Shown: positions 21,884 to 34,309, counted from the stretch's first letter. The stretch is 64,000 bases of DNA from Opeltia flavorubescens (GCA_000442125.1 KE546974.1:248001-312000), one strand, 5' to 3'. Notes: generated by a model from the sequence alone, not told the origin. Made by a program: numbers and translations.

Positions 21884-23834
21884 ATGTCTGGGGCCAGGTC
21901 ACGGCTGCGAAAGCTTGCAGCACATTTCGTCCCATCATCTGAACCCCCAACCGCCGCGAACCACGGAAACTATCCCAACGTTCATTCGCTCTCTCCGACC
22001 TTTTTCCTCCCAAGAGCCGCAGCGATAGAACCCGACGCCGAAGCAATCCACCACATCACCAGCAATGGCAAGGTCCTTCGAAGGTCGTATCAAGAAGCGG
22101 CAGGTAGGTGATCCAAGCACTGCAATACCTGCAGTTTTTTCTCCTGAAAGTTACGGCATTAATCAACAGACAATATCTGACTTTTGCACTTGCTTAGATC
22201 GTGCGAAAGGTCTTGCATATTACCTAAAAAAGCGTGGCCATAGGAGGGTCGGAATACTTTGTCCGAACACACCTGCGTTCCTCGAATCCATCTTCGCCAT
22301 TGCAGCAGCATCGGCAGTCAATGTGGGTATGATGCGGAGCACTCTTGTCTGAGCTGTAGAGCTCGCTCACTGTCTGGTTCTTGCACAGGTGTGAATTATC
22401 GCCTGAAAGAGGAGGACATCGCCTACATTTTCGAGCATGCGGATGTCGACATAATCATCATAGATGCCGAATTCCTACCGCTCATCCAAGGTTTTGCCAA
22501 AGCGCACCCACATATTCCTTTGCTCGTCGACGATGATACCGACGCTACAGAGGGTGAATTAAGCGGACAATTTGACGAAGCAGTTCTCGAGGGTTTGCGC
22601 TTCGATCGAGAAAATGGAACCAGAGGTTGGGATGGTTTGGAGGCGCAAGTCAGTGGAGAGGAGGATGTCATAGCGTTGGCTTACACGAGCGGAACAACAG
22701 CGAAGCCTAAAGGAGTCGAGTTCACACACAGAGGCTCCTATCTCGCAGCACTGGGTAACGTGATTGAGTCCGGCCTCAACTACCACAAGGGACGATGTCG
22801 ATATCTTTGGACTCTACCGATGTTCCACGCCATGGGGTGGACGTTCCCATGGGCTGTCACTGCAGTCAGAGGGACGCACTACTGTCTTCGCAAGATCGAT
22901 TACCCTATCATATGGAAGCTTCTCAAAGATGAGAGGATCACCCACTTCAACGCGGCCCCTACGGTCAATACTTTACTTTGCGCTGCCAAAGAAGCCGAAC
23001 GCCTTCCAGATCCCGTCCGAGTTACTGTCGCCGCCAGTCCCCCAACGCCGCACCTGTTTGAACAAATGACCAACTTGAACCTACATCCGGTACATGTCTA
23101 CGGCTTGACTGAGACATATGGACCGATTACAAAAGGCTACCATATGCCCGCATGGGAATCTTTGCCTCAAACAGAAAAGTATCACAAGATGGCTAGGCAA
23201 GGACATGGCTTCGTAACGAGTCTACCGATACGGGTGATCAAGACCGATGTGCCCGAGGGTTCTATCAGTGATGTCCAGAAAGATGGCAAAGAGATAGGGG
23301 AAATTGTATGCGTGGGAAACATTTGTGCCAAAGGGTACTACAAGGATCCCGAAGCGACGAAGAAGCTCTTCGCAGGAGGCGTTCTCCATACGGGAGATCT
23401 GGCGGTCTGGCACCCAGACGGGGCTGCTCAGATTCTCGATAGAGCGAAAGACATCATCATCAGTGGTAAGAAACATGAGATTCGATGGCAACTTGTATCT
23501 CTAACAGCGAATGACAGGAGGCGAGAATATCTCATCTGTGGCTCTAGAATCCATGCTTGCAACACATGAAGACATTCTTGAAGCGGCCGTTGTAGCTGTG
23601 GCGGACTCGCACTGGGGCGAGCGTCCAAAAGCCTTCATTACCGTGCAAGAAGGGAAATTGCTGAAGGGCCCGGATGTGATCGAGTGGGCCAAGCATAAAA
23701 GTGGAATCAGTCGATTCATGGTGCCACGAGAGGTAGAGATGGTGGCTGAATTGCCGAAGACCAGTACAGGGAAACTGAAAAAGAACGTCCTTCGGGAATG
23801 GGCAAAGGGGGCGGATCGTAGTGCTGTGAAATGA
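21884..23834 (+). CDS. AMP-dependent acyl-CoA synthetase/ligase
   Basis: Four exons: 21884-22103, 22198-22326, 22389-23465 and 23518-23834, total 580 residues. Adenylation motifs are complete: A3 P-loop YTSGTTAKPKG, A5 YGLTETYGP, A7 LHTGDLAVWHPDG, A8 DRAKDIIISGGENIS and A10 LPKTSTGKLKK. The N-terminal exon codes the usual LSPTFFLPRAAAIEPDAEA segment. The enzyme should adenylate a carboxylic acid and pass it to CoA. Related fungal proteins are annotated as AMP-binding or acyl-CoA ligases acting on medium or aromatic acids; substrate is not predictable by eye. The C-terminus ends SAVK, so no peroxisomal PTS1 is present, unlike many fungal 4CL-like ligases. The join SGGENIS spans the last intron and confirms it. 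Confidence 0.93.
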
Positions 23835-24559
23835 GATAGTTGTAGTATAATTGGAATAAATGTATAGGGAGGCTTGTAGTTTCGTACTTCGGTGCCGAAT
23901 GGATTGAAACCGTAGCGGCGTAGCGAAACAGTGGAAACCCCTCTATGCTTCATGCGGCTGAGACCACGTCGAACAGCTAAGAGGCAAGGGCGTGCAAACC
24001 GCCAACGACCTCCTATCCTGGTATTGAATGATAGCATCAGATCCATTAAACCTACTGAAACTCCATCGCATATTCCTACAAGCACGACCTCTTCGTTGTC
24101 ATTACTGGGTTTCAAGCCCATATATGCTGGCGCTTAACCTTGGATCACACCTCCCTCACTGACAAATCACACCCCTTACGTATACAGACTCCGATACCTC
24201 TCCATCTCGTGACTTGGCCACTTCTTGCGTGACGAAACCCGCAAACACATTGACAAACCCGGTGTGGATACAGTTACCAGCTCTCCTCTGATTTCACCAT
24301 GGCCGACCGATCGTGACGCTCCTTCCCGAACTAGCCTCGTCATACTACATTTATCGCCCTTCGTCACAAGCTGTCCAACAGCTATTATCTAATTTGGATC
24401 CAAAGACTCCACCAGACTCTCGGTTATAGTCAGCTCCTGATTAAGGAGCAAAAAGTCCGCTACGCCAAAAGAGCAAGCATTGCCAAACCTAATTGCGTCG
24501 ACACTACACCCTCGCGCCTTCTCCGCCATCATTCCCCATCCTTAGGAAAACAGAAACAA
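23835..24559. other. intergenic: ligase 3' UTR and grrA promoter
   Basis: 725 bases between two plus-strand genes. A C/T-rich stretch near 24500-24545 directly precedes the grrA start. No exon recognised. Confidence 0.5.
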
Positions 24560-26536
24560 ATGTCACAACCACGACAAGCGATGCTGCAAGCCAGCGATAC
24601 CGCATCCATATCCTCCTCCTCGAGCTCCCCCGAGCGGGCAGTTTACGATGATACCGATTTCTTCACCACACAGCGCAATGATTCTCAATCCTCTCTCGGC
24701 GTAGCTTCCCTGAGAGACATGACCATGTCCTCCTCGATGGAACTCGAACACCGAATATCTCCTGTCAGCCGCCTACCGTCCGAGCTACTCATATATTGTT
24801 TCTCGAAGCTCAGCTCCAGCATAGATCTAAGAAGTTGCATGCTGGTGTCCAAGACATGGTCAAGCAACGCAGTCGATCTGCTCTGGCATCGGCCGCTGTG
24901 CACCAGCTGGCCGAACCTCGAAAATGTCACAAAATCAGTACAAGAGAAGACAAGCTACTACCCTTACTGCTCCCTCGTCAAGCGCCTGAACCTCTCGAAT
25001 TTAAGTGACGATATCAACGATGGCACAGTACAACCTTTTATGCATTGCAAGAGGATCGAGAGGTTAACTTTGACCGGCTGTACCCAGTTAACAGACCATG
25101 GGGTGGTGACGGTTGTCAACGGGAGCAACAGCCTCTTGGCCTTGGATATTACCGGCCTAGATGCTGTGACCGATCATACCTTGAAGGCCGTCGCAGGGAA
25201 TTGCCCGAGGTTGCAGGGGTTGAATATCACGGATTGCTCCAAGGTCACCGATGAGTCTCTTACCGCCGTTGCCCAAAATTGCCGACACCTGAAACGCGTA
25301 AGCATGCAAATCCGTGCTTTCTACTTCTTGCTAACCGCCTCGTAGTTAAAACTGAATAATTGTACCTTAATTACCGATGAATCTGTCACAGCAGTCGCTC
25401 GTCATTGCCCAGCAATGTTAGAGATCGATCTCCACAACTGCCGTCAGATTACGGATGATTCTATAACACTACTCATATCGCGAGGTCGAGCTCTTCGAGA
25501 ATTACGCGTTGCGCATTGCAGTTTGATCACCGACAATGCCTTCTTGGATCTACCAAAACACCTAGCCTTCGATAGTCTACGCATCTTGGACCTAACGGCG
25601 TGCTTCCAACTGCATGATGAAGCTGTAGAGAAGATAATTGAAACATCACCACGGCTAAGAAACCTTGTCCTTGCCAAGTGTAAAGAGATTACAGACAGAT
25701 CCGTTCATGCCATCACACGGTTGGGGAAAAATCTACACTACATACATCTAGGTCATTGCGCGCAAATTACAGATGCCGCCGTCATTCAACTTGTCAAGAT
25801 GTGCAATCGGATCAGATACATAGATTTGGCATGCTGCCATCGATTGACCGATGCAAGCGTGAAGCAGCTGGCAACGCTACCCAAGCTGCGACGGATAGGT
25901 TTGGTCAAATGTCAAGCGATCACCGACCGAAGCATTATGGCTCTCGCAAAGATGTCCACTGAGCCTCCTGCGAAACCACTAGGGCCAAGTCTTCTTGAGA
26001 GAGTACATCTCAGCTACTGTGTTCATCTGACGCTTCAGGTAAGGAACTCAGCAACACCCGAATCCAGATAGCTGACGATTCTAGGGAATTCATGCCCTTC
26101 TAAATCGATGCCCAAAGCTCACGCACTTGAGTTTGACAGGTGTTCAAGCCTTCTTTCTCCGCGAAGACCTTACAAATTTTTGCCGCGAAGCTCCACAAGG
26201 TACGAAAACCGCGAACGGAGGAGATATCCTCGATAATCACGAAGCGTGTTAGCTGACAATCGCATAGAATTCACCGAGCACCAACGGACAATGTTCTGTG
26301 TTTTCTCCGGGCCGGGCGTGAATAAACTCCGCGATTATCTTAATAGCGAAGATCCAGCTTCAATATATGATACCGAAGGGACAATGTACGACGACCGTGA
26401 GGCCGAGGATGGTGAACCAGACCAGCAAGTGACGGGAATGATGAACGCGACAGGCCTCGGCGTTGATGATGACGAAATGAATGACGAAGACGAACCAGGC
26501 GAAGGGAGTCAGGATGGAGCTGAACCTGACCCTTGA
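24560..26536 (+). CDS. grrA: SCF ubiquitin-ligase F-box/LRR protein, Grr1/GrrA ortholog
   Basis: Four exons: 24560-25297, 25346-26038, 26085-26199 and 26268-26536, total 604 residues. An F-box lies at about 68-112 (VSRLPSELLIYCFSKLSSSI and following). It is followed by at least eleven cysteine-containing leucine-rich repeats with the pattern LxxLxLxxCxxITDxxV, running to about 480. After the repeats comes the conserved end of Grr1-like proteins, including FFLREDLTNFCREAP and the FCVFSGPGVNKLRDYLN block, then an acidic tail. Grr1 recruits phosphorylated substrates such as G1 cyclins to SCF and links nutrient signals to the cell cycle; in Aspergillus GrrA is needed for ascospore formation. Architecture and length agree well. 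Confidence 0.95.
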
Positions 26537-27163
26537 AAACTCATGCTAGCAGAACGATGGCCCATGTCCGTTGACGTCGGTTTACAGAAAAAGGATGATT
26601 GTTGCTTTGATTTAGCCGCCCAGACTACTCCGTTCAATTGCTTGGTGACAAGGAGTTCGACCGACTGAGACGGCTGCAAGGGAGAGGGAAGGCAGGTTAA
26701 TGGTATAGGCCTGCTTTCACAGCTGGGCGTAGGAAGGGCTCATAGAGGATACCCCAATATTGTTGTTACTGCCGGATCTATGATTGCAAAAGCATGGTGA
26801 GCCTAGTATTTATGAATAACAGAGTTACTGTGGGATTTTTGTCATGAAGCATGACGAATCATATGCAAGTACGTCTCCACGGTCCATTTGAGATCTCCAT
26901 TCTTCTGCCTATGCGTTGCAATTCGATATCACTACTTGCCAATAAAAAATTCTCGTCCACGTCAAGCTACATGGAAGAATATGGTGCACAATGATTGATC
27001 ATCGGGAAAGGAGGCTTCACTTAAAAATTCACTTTGTCTTCATATAGTTTGTCTGCGTGTGTCGTCACAATTTTCTTGCAATCGACACTTTGCCCTCTAA
27101 AAATTCCTATTATAAGCAAAGCTTCCACTTTGACCTTCTCGCTCTAGACTATCGATTTAAAAG
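26537..27163. other. intergenic
   Basis: 627 bases between grrA and the TPR gene, both plus. AT-rich near 27000-27120, with TATAAGC at about 27112. No exon recognised. Confidence 0.5.
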
Positions 27164-29305
27164 ATGGCGAAGTTGCTTAGATCTTTATCCTTGACAGCTT
27201 CCAGCCGCGGGCCGACGGTGCTTGCACGTTCTTCGACAGTACCTGAACTGTTCTCCACACTGAGGGAACCTACGTTGCTTCCAGAATCATCCTCGACGCC
27301 ACTGAGGCCCAGCGAGCAGTCTTTGCAATCCCACACGTTGATACATGCCCAATGGATCGAGGGCTTGACGCAGTATGCGGAGTTCCGTTTACACAGCGCT
27401 CTTAGTACTTTTAAAGGCCTCCTTCGAGATCTTCGATCCATCCAGGAAGAGCTCTCCAACCCGGCAGAAAACAATGATGCGCACGCAGAATCGGCTCCTC
27501 ACGGATTCCTCCCACTTGAAGAAATTGCATTGCTCTACATCAATATCGCTCTTATTCATGGCTATCTGGGGTCATATTATTTGTCTGCTGCCGCCTTTGA
27601 AGAGGCTTTGCTTCTTGATGAAGCCTCCGCTATTGCTTGGTTTGGGCTAGGTGTGGCAAGATTTTATTTACGAGAATTGGGAGCAAGTAAGAGGGCATTT
27701 GGGAAATGCCTTACCTGCTTCGTCACATTGGATGAAGATGGTGAAAGACGTCAAGAGCCTGTCTTGACATACAAAGTCTGGGCTGGACGCTCTACATCAA
27801 CACACGGTCTTGCCCCAGGGACCAACAGCAATGACTCTAATATCATCTCTGGCCCATGGCAGCCATTCAAGAGTATCCTTGGCCGCGGATTTCCTGGCGG
27901 ACAATGGGCGCTTGAGAGGCCAAGAGTGGAATGGAACTGGAGGATTGCATTGTTCGAAAGAAATTATGTACGCAAAGGCGTTGCACGACCAGGAAGCGGA
28001 AAATGGGGTATGAACGGCATCCCAGCTGGTGTCATATTCGGACCAACTTCTCACCTTGCAGACCGGAGTACCTTGATGATTCGCGCTGCCACCGATCCGA
28101 TTGGAAACGGCACCGGTCTAGGCACGGAGGCCAACTCAGAGCTCCGCGGTCAGGTGAGGAGCTGGACTGGTGGTTCGGTCAAGCAAAAATTGGGCCTCTT
28201 GCAGAAGAGACTCCGGGGCAAGAAAGCAAGTTCAATTACTCAACCCTCTTCACCGAGACGTACACAGAGCTCCGGATCGACTATGACACCGCAGCACTCC
28301 AACAAAAAGTTAACGTCCATTGAGGGCAATGCTTCAGCTGAAAAGGCGACACCAGGACGTGGTTCTGGTAGTCTTCCTGCAGTTCTTGGGGTCTCTTTAC
28401 CCTTTATGCTCCCCAAGAGTCAGTCTCGGCCCCAAGACCCTTATGAAGTGGTGTCTCAGGACCGGAGTATGTGCTCTGACGCCAGCATTGGCAGACATGC
28501 TGTTCAAGACATGGTTCCCATGTTTCCTCGACGACGGTCGTCCCTCAGGCCGCTGCCTGCGAGACATTCCTACGGTCGCGATCAATCATCGAGAGATTCG
28601 ATGTTTCCATTCAACAATGCCTTTCGCGGATTCGAGAGTATCGAAGAAGAAACTGTGGAAGGCGAATTCGTTGATTCGATAAAAGATCAACGTGGTATGG
28701 ACGACCTTGACGACGTTGGTGACCACACCCTGGAAGATGTCTCACCAAAGGATATGCGCGGACTTTCAAGCATTCACGGCACGGAGTCGAATGTCATTGC
28801 ACCTGGTTCGATGTTGTATGGCAACACTATACCCACGATACCGGCTATCACAATACCACAAACAGCAGCAAGCTCACGGTTTGGGTCTGATTCCTTCATG
28901 ACAGATAATATCTCGCCACTGTCTCCTCGAACTAGATCGGCGATGTTTCCACGCTTGTTCTCCGACGCACAATCACCGTCTTCGCGTCGCCCGAGCTACG
29001 CTACAGATGTTTGGGGTGCTGACATGGATATGCTGGACCCAGAGGAGGGATATGGCGATGGAGGTCGACGTCGGTCGTCGGCTATGATCACCTTCACGCC
29101 AGCGACACCTGAGAGGACCGGTCCAGTCAGTCTTCTTGACAAGAAAGAACGGATGAGTATTACAGGCCGGACATGCCTTGGTGAGTGGGAATGGGAGGCT
29201 GAATACGAGCGTTGGCAGCAGGGGAAGTCGGTAAGCATGGAGTATGATGACGATGACGATGACATTGGCAGCGAGATGCTACGGCCTGTATGCTTCGAAG
29301 GCTAG
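27164..29305 (+). CDS. TPR-containing protein of unknown function
   Basis: Single exon, 713 residues. Residues about 55-195 form helical pairs that read as tetratricopeptide repeats: HTLIHAQWIEGLTQYAEFRL, then LYINIALIHGYLGSYYLSAA and FEEALLLDEASAIAWFGLGV. After about 200 the protein becomes low in order, with basic, Ser-rich and Pro-rich tracts, short conserved-looking pieces (FPGGQWALERPRVEWNWRIA), and an acidic C-terminus with a run of aspartates. The style is common in fungal lineage-specific proteins that bind partners through an N-terminal TPR module. I do not recognise an ortholog with known function. The ATG at 27164 has a good AAAGATGGCG context. Confidence 0.85.
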   Translation: MAKLLRSLSLTASSRGPTVLARSSTVPELFSTLREPTLLPESSSTPLRPSEQSLQSHTLIHAQWIEGLTQYAEFRLHSALSTFKGLLRDLRSIQEELSNPAENNDAHAESAPHGFLPLEEIALLYINIALIHGYLGSYYLSAAAFEEALLLDEASAIAWFGLGVARFYLRELGASKRAFGKCLTCFVTLDEDGERRQEPVLTYKVWAGRSTSTHGLAPGTNSNDSNIISGPWQPFKSILGRGFPGGQWALERPRVEWNWRIALFERNYVRKGVARPGSGKWGMNGIPAGVIFGPTSHLADRSTLMIRAATDPIGNGTGLGTEANSELRGQVRSWTGGSVKQKLGLLQKRLRGKKASSITQPSSPRRTQSSGSTMTPQHSNKKLTSIEGNASAEKATPGRGSGSLPAVLGVSLPFMLPKSQSRPQDPYEVVSQDRSMCSDASIGRHAVQDMVPMFPRRRSSLRPLPARHSYGRDQSSRDSMFPFNNAFRGFESIEEETVEGEFVDSIKDQRGMDDLDDVGDHTLEDVSPKDMRGLSSIHGTESNVIAPGSMLYGNTIPTIPAITIPQTAASSRFGSDSFMTDNISPLSPRTRSAMFPRLFSDAQSPSSRRPSYATDVWGADMDMLDPEEGYGDGGRRRSSAMITFTPATPERTGPVSLLDKKERMSITGRTCLGEWEWEAEYERWQQGKSVSMEYDDDDDDIGSEMLRPVCFEG

Positions 29306-29535
29306 ATACGAGACGATAGATAGACAGGTCGAAAGAATCGAGGTGTCGAAATGTGTGATATTGAATGTGATGGATCCGATGTAATGAATGAGGGAATCGT
29401 GCATGTTACTACGGGTGTTCATCACATTCCCACTGTTTGATATAGCTTGCTGATTTGACGTTCTGTGTTTTCATTCTAGTTGCGATCACTACCGATTGTG
29501 GTAAAATTATCCTTTTCAATCGGCACGAACGACAA

Positions 29536-30180
29536 ATGGCTACGCACCACGTCAACAGCGTCGTCATCAACCACCGCAAGCTGAAAGCGGAGGCCAAGAA
29601 GAACCGAAGGAAGATACGTAGAGAAGCGGATCGGAAGAGAAAAGGTACAACAAGCAATCCTACGAACTCGAAACCATGGTATGCGTTAGAGTAACAGACT
29701 GATGCTCTGGGAGGCTATCTCAATAACTTTGAGAGGAACAAGCCCAAGCCCAAGTCAAAGCATCCAGCAAACGTGAGGCAGGCTCGCCGTTGGCTTGACA
29801 ATGAACTGAGGAAGCCGGGCCATATCAAAATGCGTGACTCGGAGATTGCAGATTTCTATGGGTGGACTGCCAATCCGCGCGAATATACATTGCGAATGAT
29901 GGGAGGCCGAAACCTGGACGGGGCGGCTGCAACAATGAGAGACAAATTTGGGCCGGAGAAGAATGCGGCTATGCGGGCTCAAGGAGCGTTTACGGGTTTG
30001 GCAGATTGGTGGGTCGTGGTTGGTGGAGCTAGTGCGAATACCGAGCAACAGGGCACTGTGGAGGAAGAAGACGTGATGTTAGTAAATGACGACGGAGGTG
30101 AGGAGGACGACAAGAATGAAGATGAAGACGAAGAAGGGGGAGTGGCCCTACCAATCCGACTGCGTCAATCAGACGAATAG
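29536..30180 (+). CDS. small basic-acidic protein of unknown function
   Basis: Two exons, 29536-29644 and 29714-30180, 191 residues. The 69-nt intron is a multiple of three and holds an in-frame TAA, so the two halves lie in the same frame but are split by a stop unless spliced. The donor is gtacaa and the acceptor gggag, with a CTGAT branch-like sequence 8-13 bases before the end. The product starts MATHHVNSVVINHRKLKAEA, then a Lys/Arg-rich helix, a probable globular part (EIADFYGWTANPREYTLRMM, GAFTGLADWWVVVGG) and an acidic tail rich in Glu/Asp. I do not recognise the family. The splice is inferred from frame and from charge continuity. Confidence 0.65.
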
Positions 30181-31183
30181 TCTACGCAGCTTGTTCTTAT
30201 CATAGATCTTAATGAAAGCAATGGGTTGAGTTCAGCATAACAATCTTCAATGGAATTGATTGCATTGGTAGCATACGTGAATCCAAAGTTTGTGAGTCAT
30301 GCAGCCATCATAGCATTATACCTATATGAAAAGACAGTATATATACTATTGTAAAATTCTTGTATTTGTTCGTCAGCAAGGAATGCCGGTCCATGGTTAA
30401 GCAGCCAATTGGTTGCGAGGATAGACAGGAGTCTCTTGTTACCCACCTCGCGATAAGCTGAGTTGGCGAGCACCTTCATATTTTTTGCCCGTGGAGCGTG
30501 GATTCGATTCCCGCTCAGGGCCAACCTTTTTGACATTTCTTTTTCATAATAACTCAAGGAAATGCAACTTGATGCGCTCTTTACCTACAGCATCTAATGC
30601 CTTGCAGACAGCTCTACAGGCTGGCTACACTCGACGCATGCATCTGCAATAATTCAAACAACTCAACTCAATATTGGAAAGACCGTCTAGCTATTCTCCA
30701 TGGGCATCTGTCTTGGGTTCGAGAGACCACGCACTGACAATGAAATTGACACTCAATAAGAAGTTGCAGCACCAGCTACAAGGGCAAGCAACAAGCCATT
30801 CCTTGGTGCTTTGTTCCTACATGAGATTTTACTGAATTACACTTACCTTTGAACTGACTGAGCTGTACCTTCATGTAAATTTCCTGCGATTTCACGGTGG
30901 TTGTCTCTACAAAGACAAGACATGTCGTCTGAAGTAAGAAAGCTTAGTCAGCATCCCCCGAAAGACCCTGCATAGCATGTCATGCTCCCCACAAATCGTG
31001 CACCACGGGACCGAGGAGATGCGTCGCGGGGACGATCTAACCATCTTTTCCCGCTTCTGTGCCAGCTGACCCCCCTCGGTCTGTTATGGGTTCATTTCTT
31101 GAGCTACTGTCTATCATTTATGGATGTAGTTTGACAAGGTAGCTCTGTATAATCCTTAGATTCGAGAGACATATTTCTCAAAT
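30181..31183. other. 1.0-kb intergenic with tRNA-like relic
   Basis: Between two plus-strand genes. A tRNA-like stretch lies at about 30446-30520 (see separate entry). The rest shows no exon; the gtaA promoter should be in the last few hundred bases. Confidence 0.45.
30446..30520 (+). pseudogene. tRNA-like relic with A and B boxes
   Basis: AAGCTGAGTTGG at 30454-30465 resembles a pol III A box and GGATTCGATTCC at 30500-30511 a B box, at a suitable distance. However, no 5' sequence pairs with the 3' side (CAGGGCC) to make an acceptor stem, and the anticodon arm does not fold. It is probably a decayed tRNA or a chance match. Confidence 0.3.
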
Positions 31184-33767
31184 ATGCGCTGGCTTACAGT
31201 TGCCGCTGCCGCTGGATCGGCATTGAGCCTTGGAGCTGAAGCATCCAAGCTTACCCCTCCTGTGCTCCCTTTGATTGTACGGAACCCATACTTGAGTACA
31301 TGGCTTGGAGATGCGAGACAGCCGCCATGGCACGAATGGCCGATGTTCTGGACTGGAGAACGGGTATGGATTCAAGCTCCTTTATTTACACATCCACTGA
31401 CACTTCTAGATTGGCTTCTCCATCTTGGCTGCTGTACCTGGTACAGATGAGGTCTATCCACTGCTGGGTCGAGCTCATGACTCGCTTTCCTTAGTCCATA
31501 GTCCAGGGTAAGACATCTTCAATTGGGCTATCAGTCTGCTTAGCTGATGTATCGCACACAGCTACAACATCTCATTCCCTACCTATCTCGGAGCTCAGTT
31601 TGATGCATCGACCACCAACTTCTCGTATTCGATCCCGGCGCCTGCGGAGTCGAAGTCCAAGCCCGTCAAGCTGACACTCTCGTTCCTGTCTCCAATCACA
31701 CCTACATCGACCCTACGCCAATCAATCCCCGCATCTTACTTGACCGTGCACGTCGAGGGCGGCTTCAACGTTAATGTTTACATTGACATCAACGGGCAAT
31801 GGGTCAGCGGTAACAGAGCAAGTCGGATAGTATGGGACATGGCCGAAAGGCAATTGGGTGACACAGACAAGGGATTGAAGACATGGAAGATCCGCAGGGA
31901 GACTCAGCTTTTGCTCTCGGAACATCGAGATCAGGCCGAATGGGGAACTCTTCATTTCACTGGTCCATCGGTATGCCATTGATCCACATGCGTGTTTGAT
32001 AGATTGCCTGATAATCGATAGGATGTGCGACACGAGGCTGGTACTTCGGGTATTATACGGCCTCGATTCGCCCGGACTGGGACTCTACAGAATGAGATCG
32101 ACAACGACTACCGTAGCATTATGGATGAAGAGCCGATCTTTGCCTTTGCTAAATCCTTCCATTTGAACTCTTCGACATCCACATCAGACAGCGTCATGTT
32201 CAGCTTCGCCCTGATCCAGAACCCGGTTACTCAGTTCGCCTCTGCCCGCGGCCTGACATTCATGAGACCACTTTGGGCGTCCTGGTTCAGCTCTGTTGAC
32301 GCATTGCTTGATTTTCACTATTTGGATTACAATAGTGCGGCCACCTTGGCAAGCAATTATTCGGCACAGCTTGCGATCGATGCGTACAGGTCTGGCTCTG
32401 ATGATTATGTCGACATTGTCGCCCTCACAGCCCGCCAGGTCATGGGTGCGACCGTCTTCTCAGGCACTCCAGACGATCCTATCTTATTCATGAAGGAGAT
32501 ATCATCCAACGGCAATTTCCAGACCATTGATGTCATCTTTCCATCCTTCCCCTTCTTCCTATATACCAATCCAAGATGGCTGGCTTATCTGCTGGAACCA
32601 CTCATTGAGCACATGCTAAGCGGACAATATCCGAACAAATACGCAATGCATGATCTTGGCTACCATTTCCCGAATGCGACCGGCCACGCTGATGGAAGGG
32701 ACGAGTACATGCCTGTAGAAGAGTGCGGCAACATACTAATCATGGGCCTCGCAATCGTCAACAGTCTCATCTACGACACTGACGCCGCTGCTGGTTCGGT
32801 TTGGTCAGATCTCGGCAGCGCCAGCTTTGATCCCAATCCCGCGACCAGCGCTTTCTCATTGAACCATATTGAAACGAGAGACGGCATGTATGGTCTCGAT
32901 GACAGCTGGGGCGGCTCCACGAAAGGTCTCAAGCAAGCCCAGAAATGGGTCAACAAAAGCTACCGCCTATGGAAACAATGGACCACCTACCTCATCGAGT
33001 TTTCCCTCCGACCACACAAACAGCTCTCTACCGACGACTTCGCTGGTCCTCTCGAACTCCAGACAAATCTCGCATTGAAAGGCATCCTCGGCATCAAAGC
33101 AATGAGTCAGATTGCAGAGATAATCGACAACAAGGCAGATGCGAAATACTATAAGAATATCTCCGATACTTATATTTCCAAATGGGAAGAATACGGCATC
33201 TCCCGCGATGGCTCGCACGCCAAACTCTCATACAACTGGTACGGAAGCTGGACAACGCTGTATAACCTTTACGCCGATACACTTCTTTGCTTCCACCTCG
33301 AAGGCACCGATACCTCTTCTTCTTCCTCCCCAGATCCCTCCGTCCATCTCAACGACCAACAAAAACCCCTCCACCCCTCCCCCTCCCACAACAAATCCAA
33401 ATCCAAAACCGGCTTCGTCCCCCACTCCATCTACACCCTCCAATCAACCTGGTACTCCGCCGTCCTGCAAAAATACGGCCTCCCCCTCGACTCCCGCCAC
33501 CTCTACACAAAATCCGACTGGGAATTCTTTGCCGCGGCCGTAACATCCACGTCAACCCGCTCAGCGATACTGCAAAGTGTAGCCAAATGGGTCAACGAGA
33601 CGAGTACGGATCGCCCCTTTACGGATCTTTATGAGACGGAGAGTGGAGGGTGGCCCGGGGCGCATTTTATGGCGAGGCCGGTTACGGGGGGGCATTTTGC
33701 GTTTTTGACGCTGGAGAAGGCGTGTGGGGGGAAGGCGAGGGGGGGGTTGGGATTTTTGGATGAGTAG
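31184..33767 (+). CDS. gtaA: secreted glutaminase GtaA
   Basis: Four exons: 31184-31363, 31410-31507, 31562-31970 and 32022-33767, total 810 residues. The N-terminal signal peptide is MRWLTVAAAAGSALSLGAEA. LPLIVRNPYLSTWLGDAR is the classical opening of the family, followed by WPMFWTGER. YMPVEECGNILIMGL and the DDSWGG region belong to the alpha-helical toroid (former DUF4965/DUF1793). GtaA in Aspergillus hydrolyses extracellular L-glutamine to glutamate and ammonia. Compared with typical family members of about 690 residues, this one carries extra length, including a Ser/Pro/Lys-rich insertion of about 45 residues at 33300-33420 before FVPHSIYTLQSTWYSAVLQK. It ends GGLGFLDE. A late G-rich stretch codes the last 40 residues. 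Confidence 0.93.
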
Positions 33768-34309
33768 GGTTGGTGTGGTGGATGGATGAGTGAGTGAGTG
33801 AGTAGGGGGAGAGATGGGAGGTGGGAAGGCAATGGTGAGAGGGAAATGAGGAAAAGGGGGGACATGATTTGATATGTTATGATTGGCTGAGTAGGATCTT
33901 GTATACAAAAGAATGGATAGCGAAATGGACTGGATTAGAACGAAGGACCAAAGTTTGATGTCAAAAGTATATAGCTTTGCTTGTACGTATGGAATGAAAC
34001 CAAGAAATGAGTCTCAGCATCACAATCCTTTTCGCAATATCCTCTTCTCCATGCTCAAGAGTAAATAATGATTCAACATTTCTTTTTATTTTCATTCTCC
34101 ACATCCTTCCTCAATCATAAGGATATATACCACCATCCTATATACACTCAGTCCCGTCCCCTTCCCTCCCCTTCAAAATATCCCCACCAGCGGAATCCTC
34201 AACCCCCAACAATGAAAATAGAATGGGTATAATCCACAAGAAAGAAAGAAAGGTCCTCCAAACACCATCCCCAGAAGAAAAAAAATCCATTCCAAACCCC
34301 CCTCCCTAC
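33768..34309. other. intergenic, convergent 3' ends of gtaA and GH5
   Basis: The left half is purine-rich with a GAGT tandem (gagtgagtgagtgag at about 33787-33801); the right half is C/T-rich. Both 3' UTRs probably lie here. No exon seen. Confidence 0.5.
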
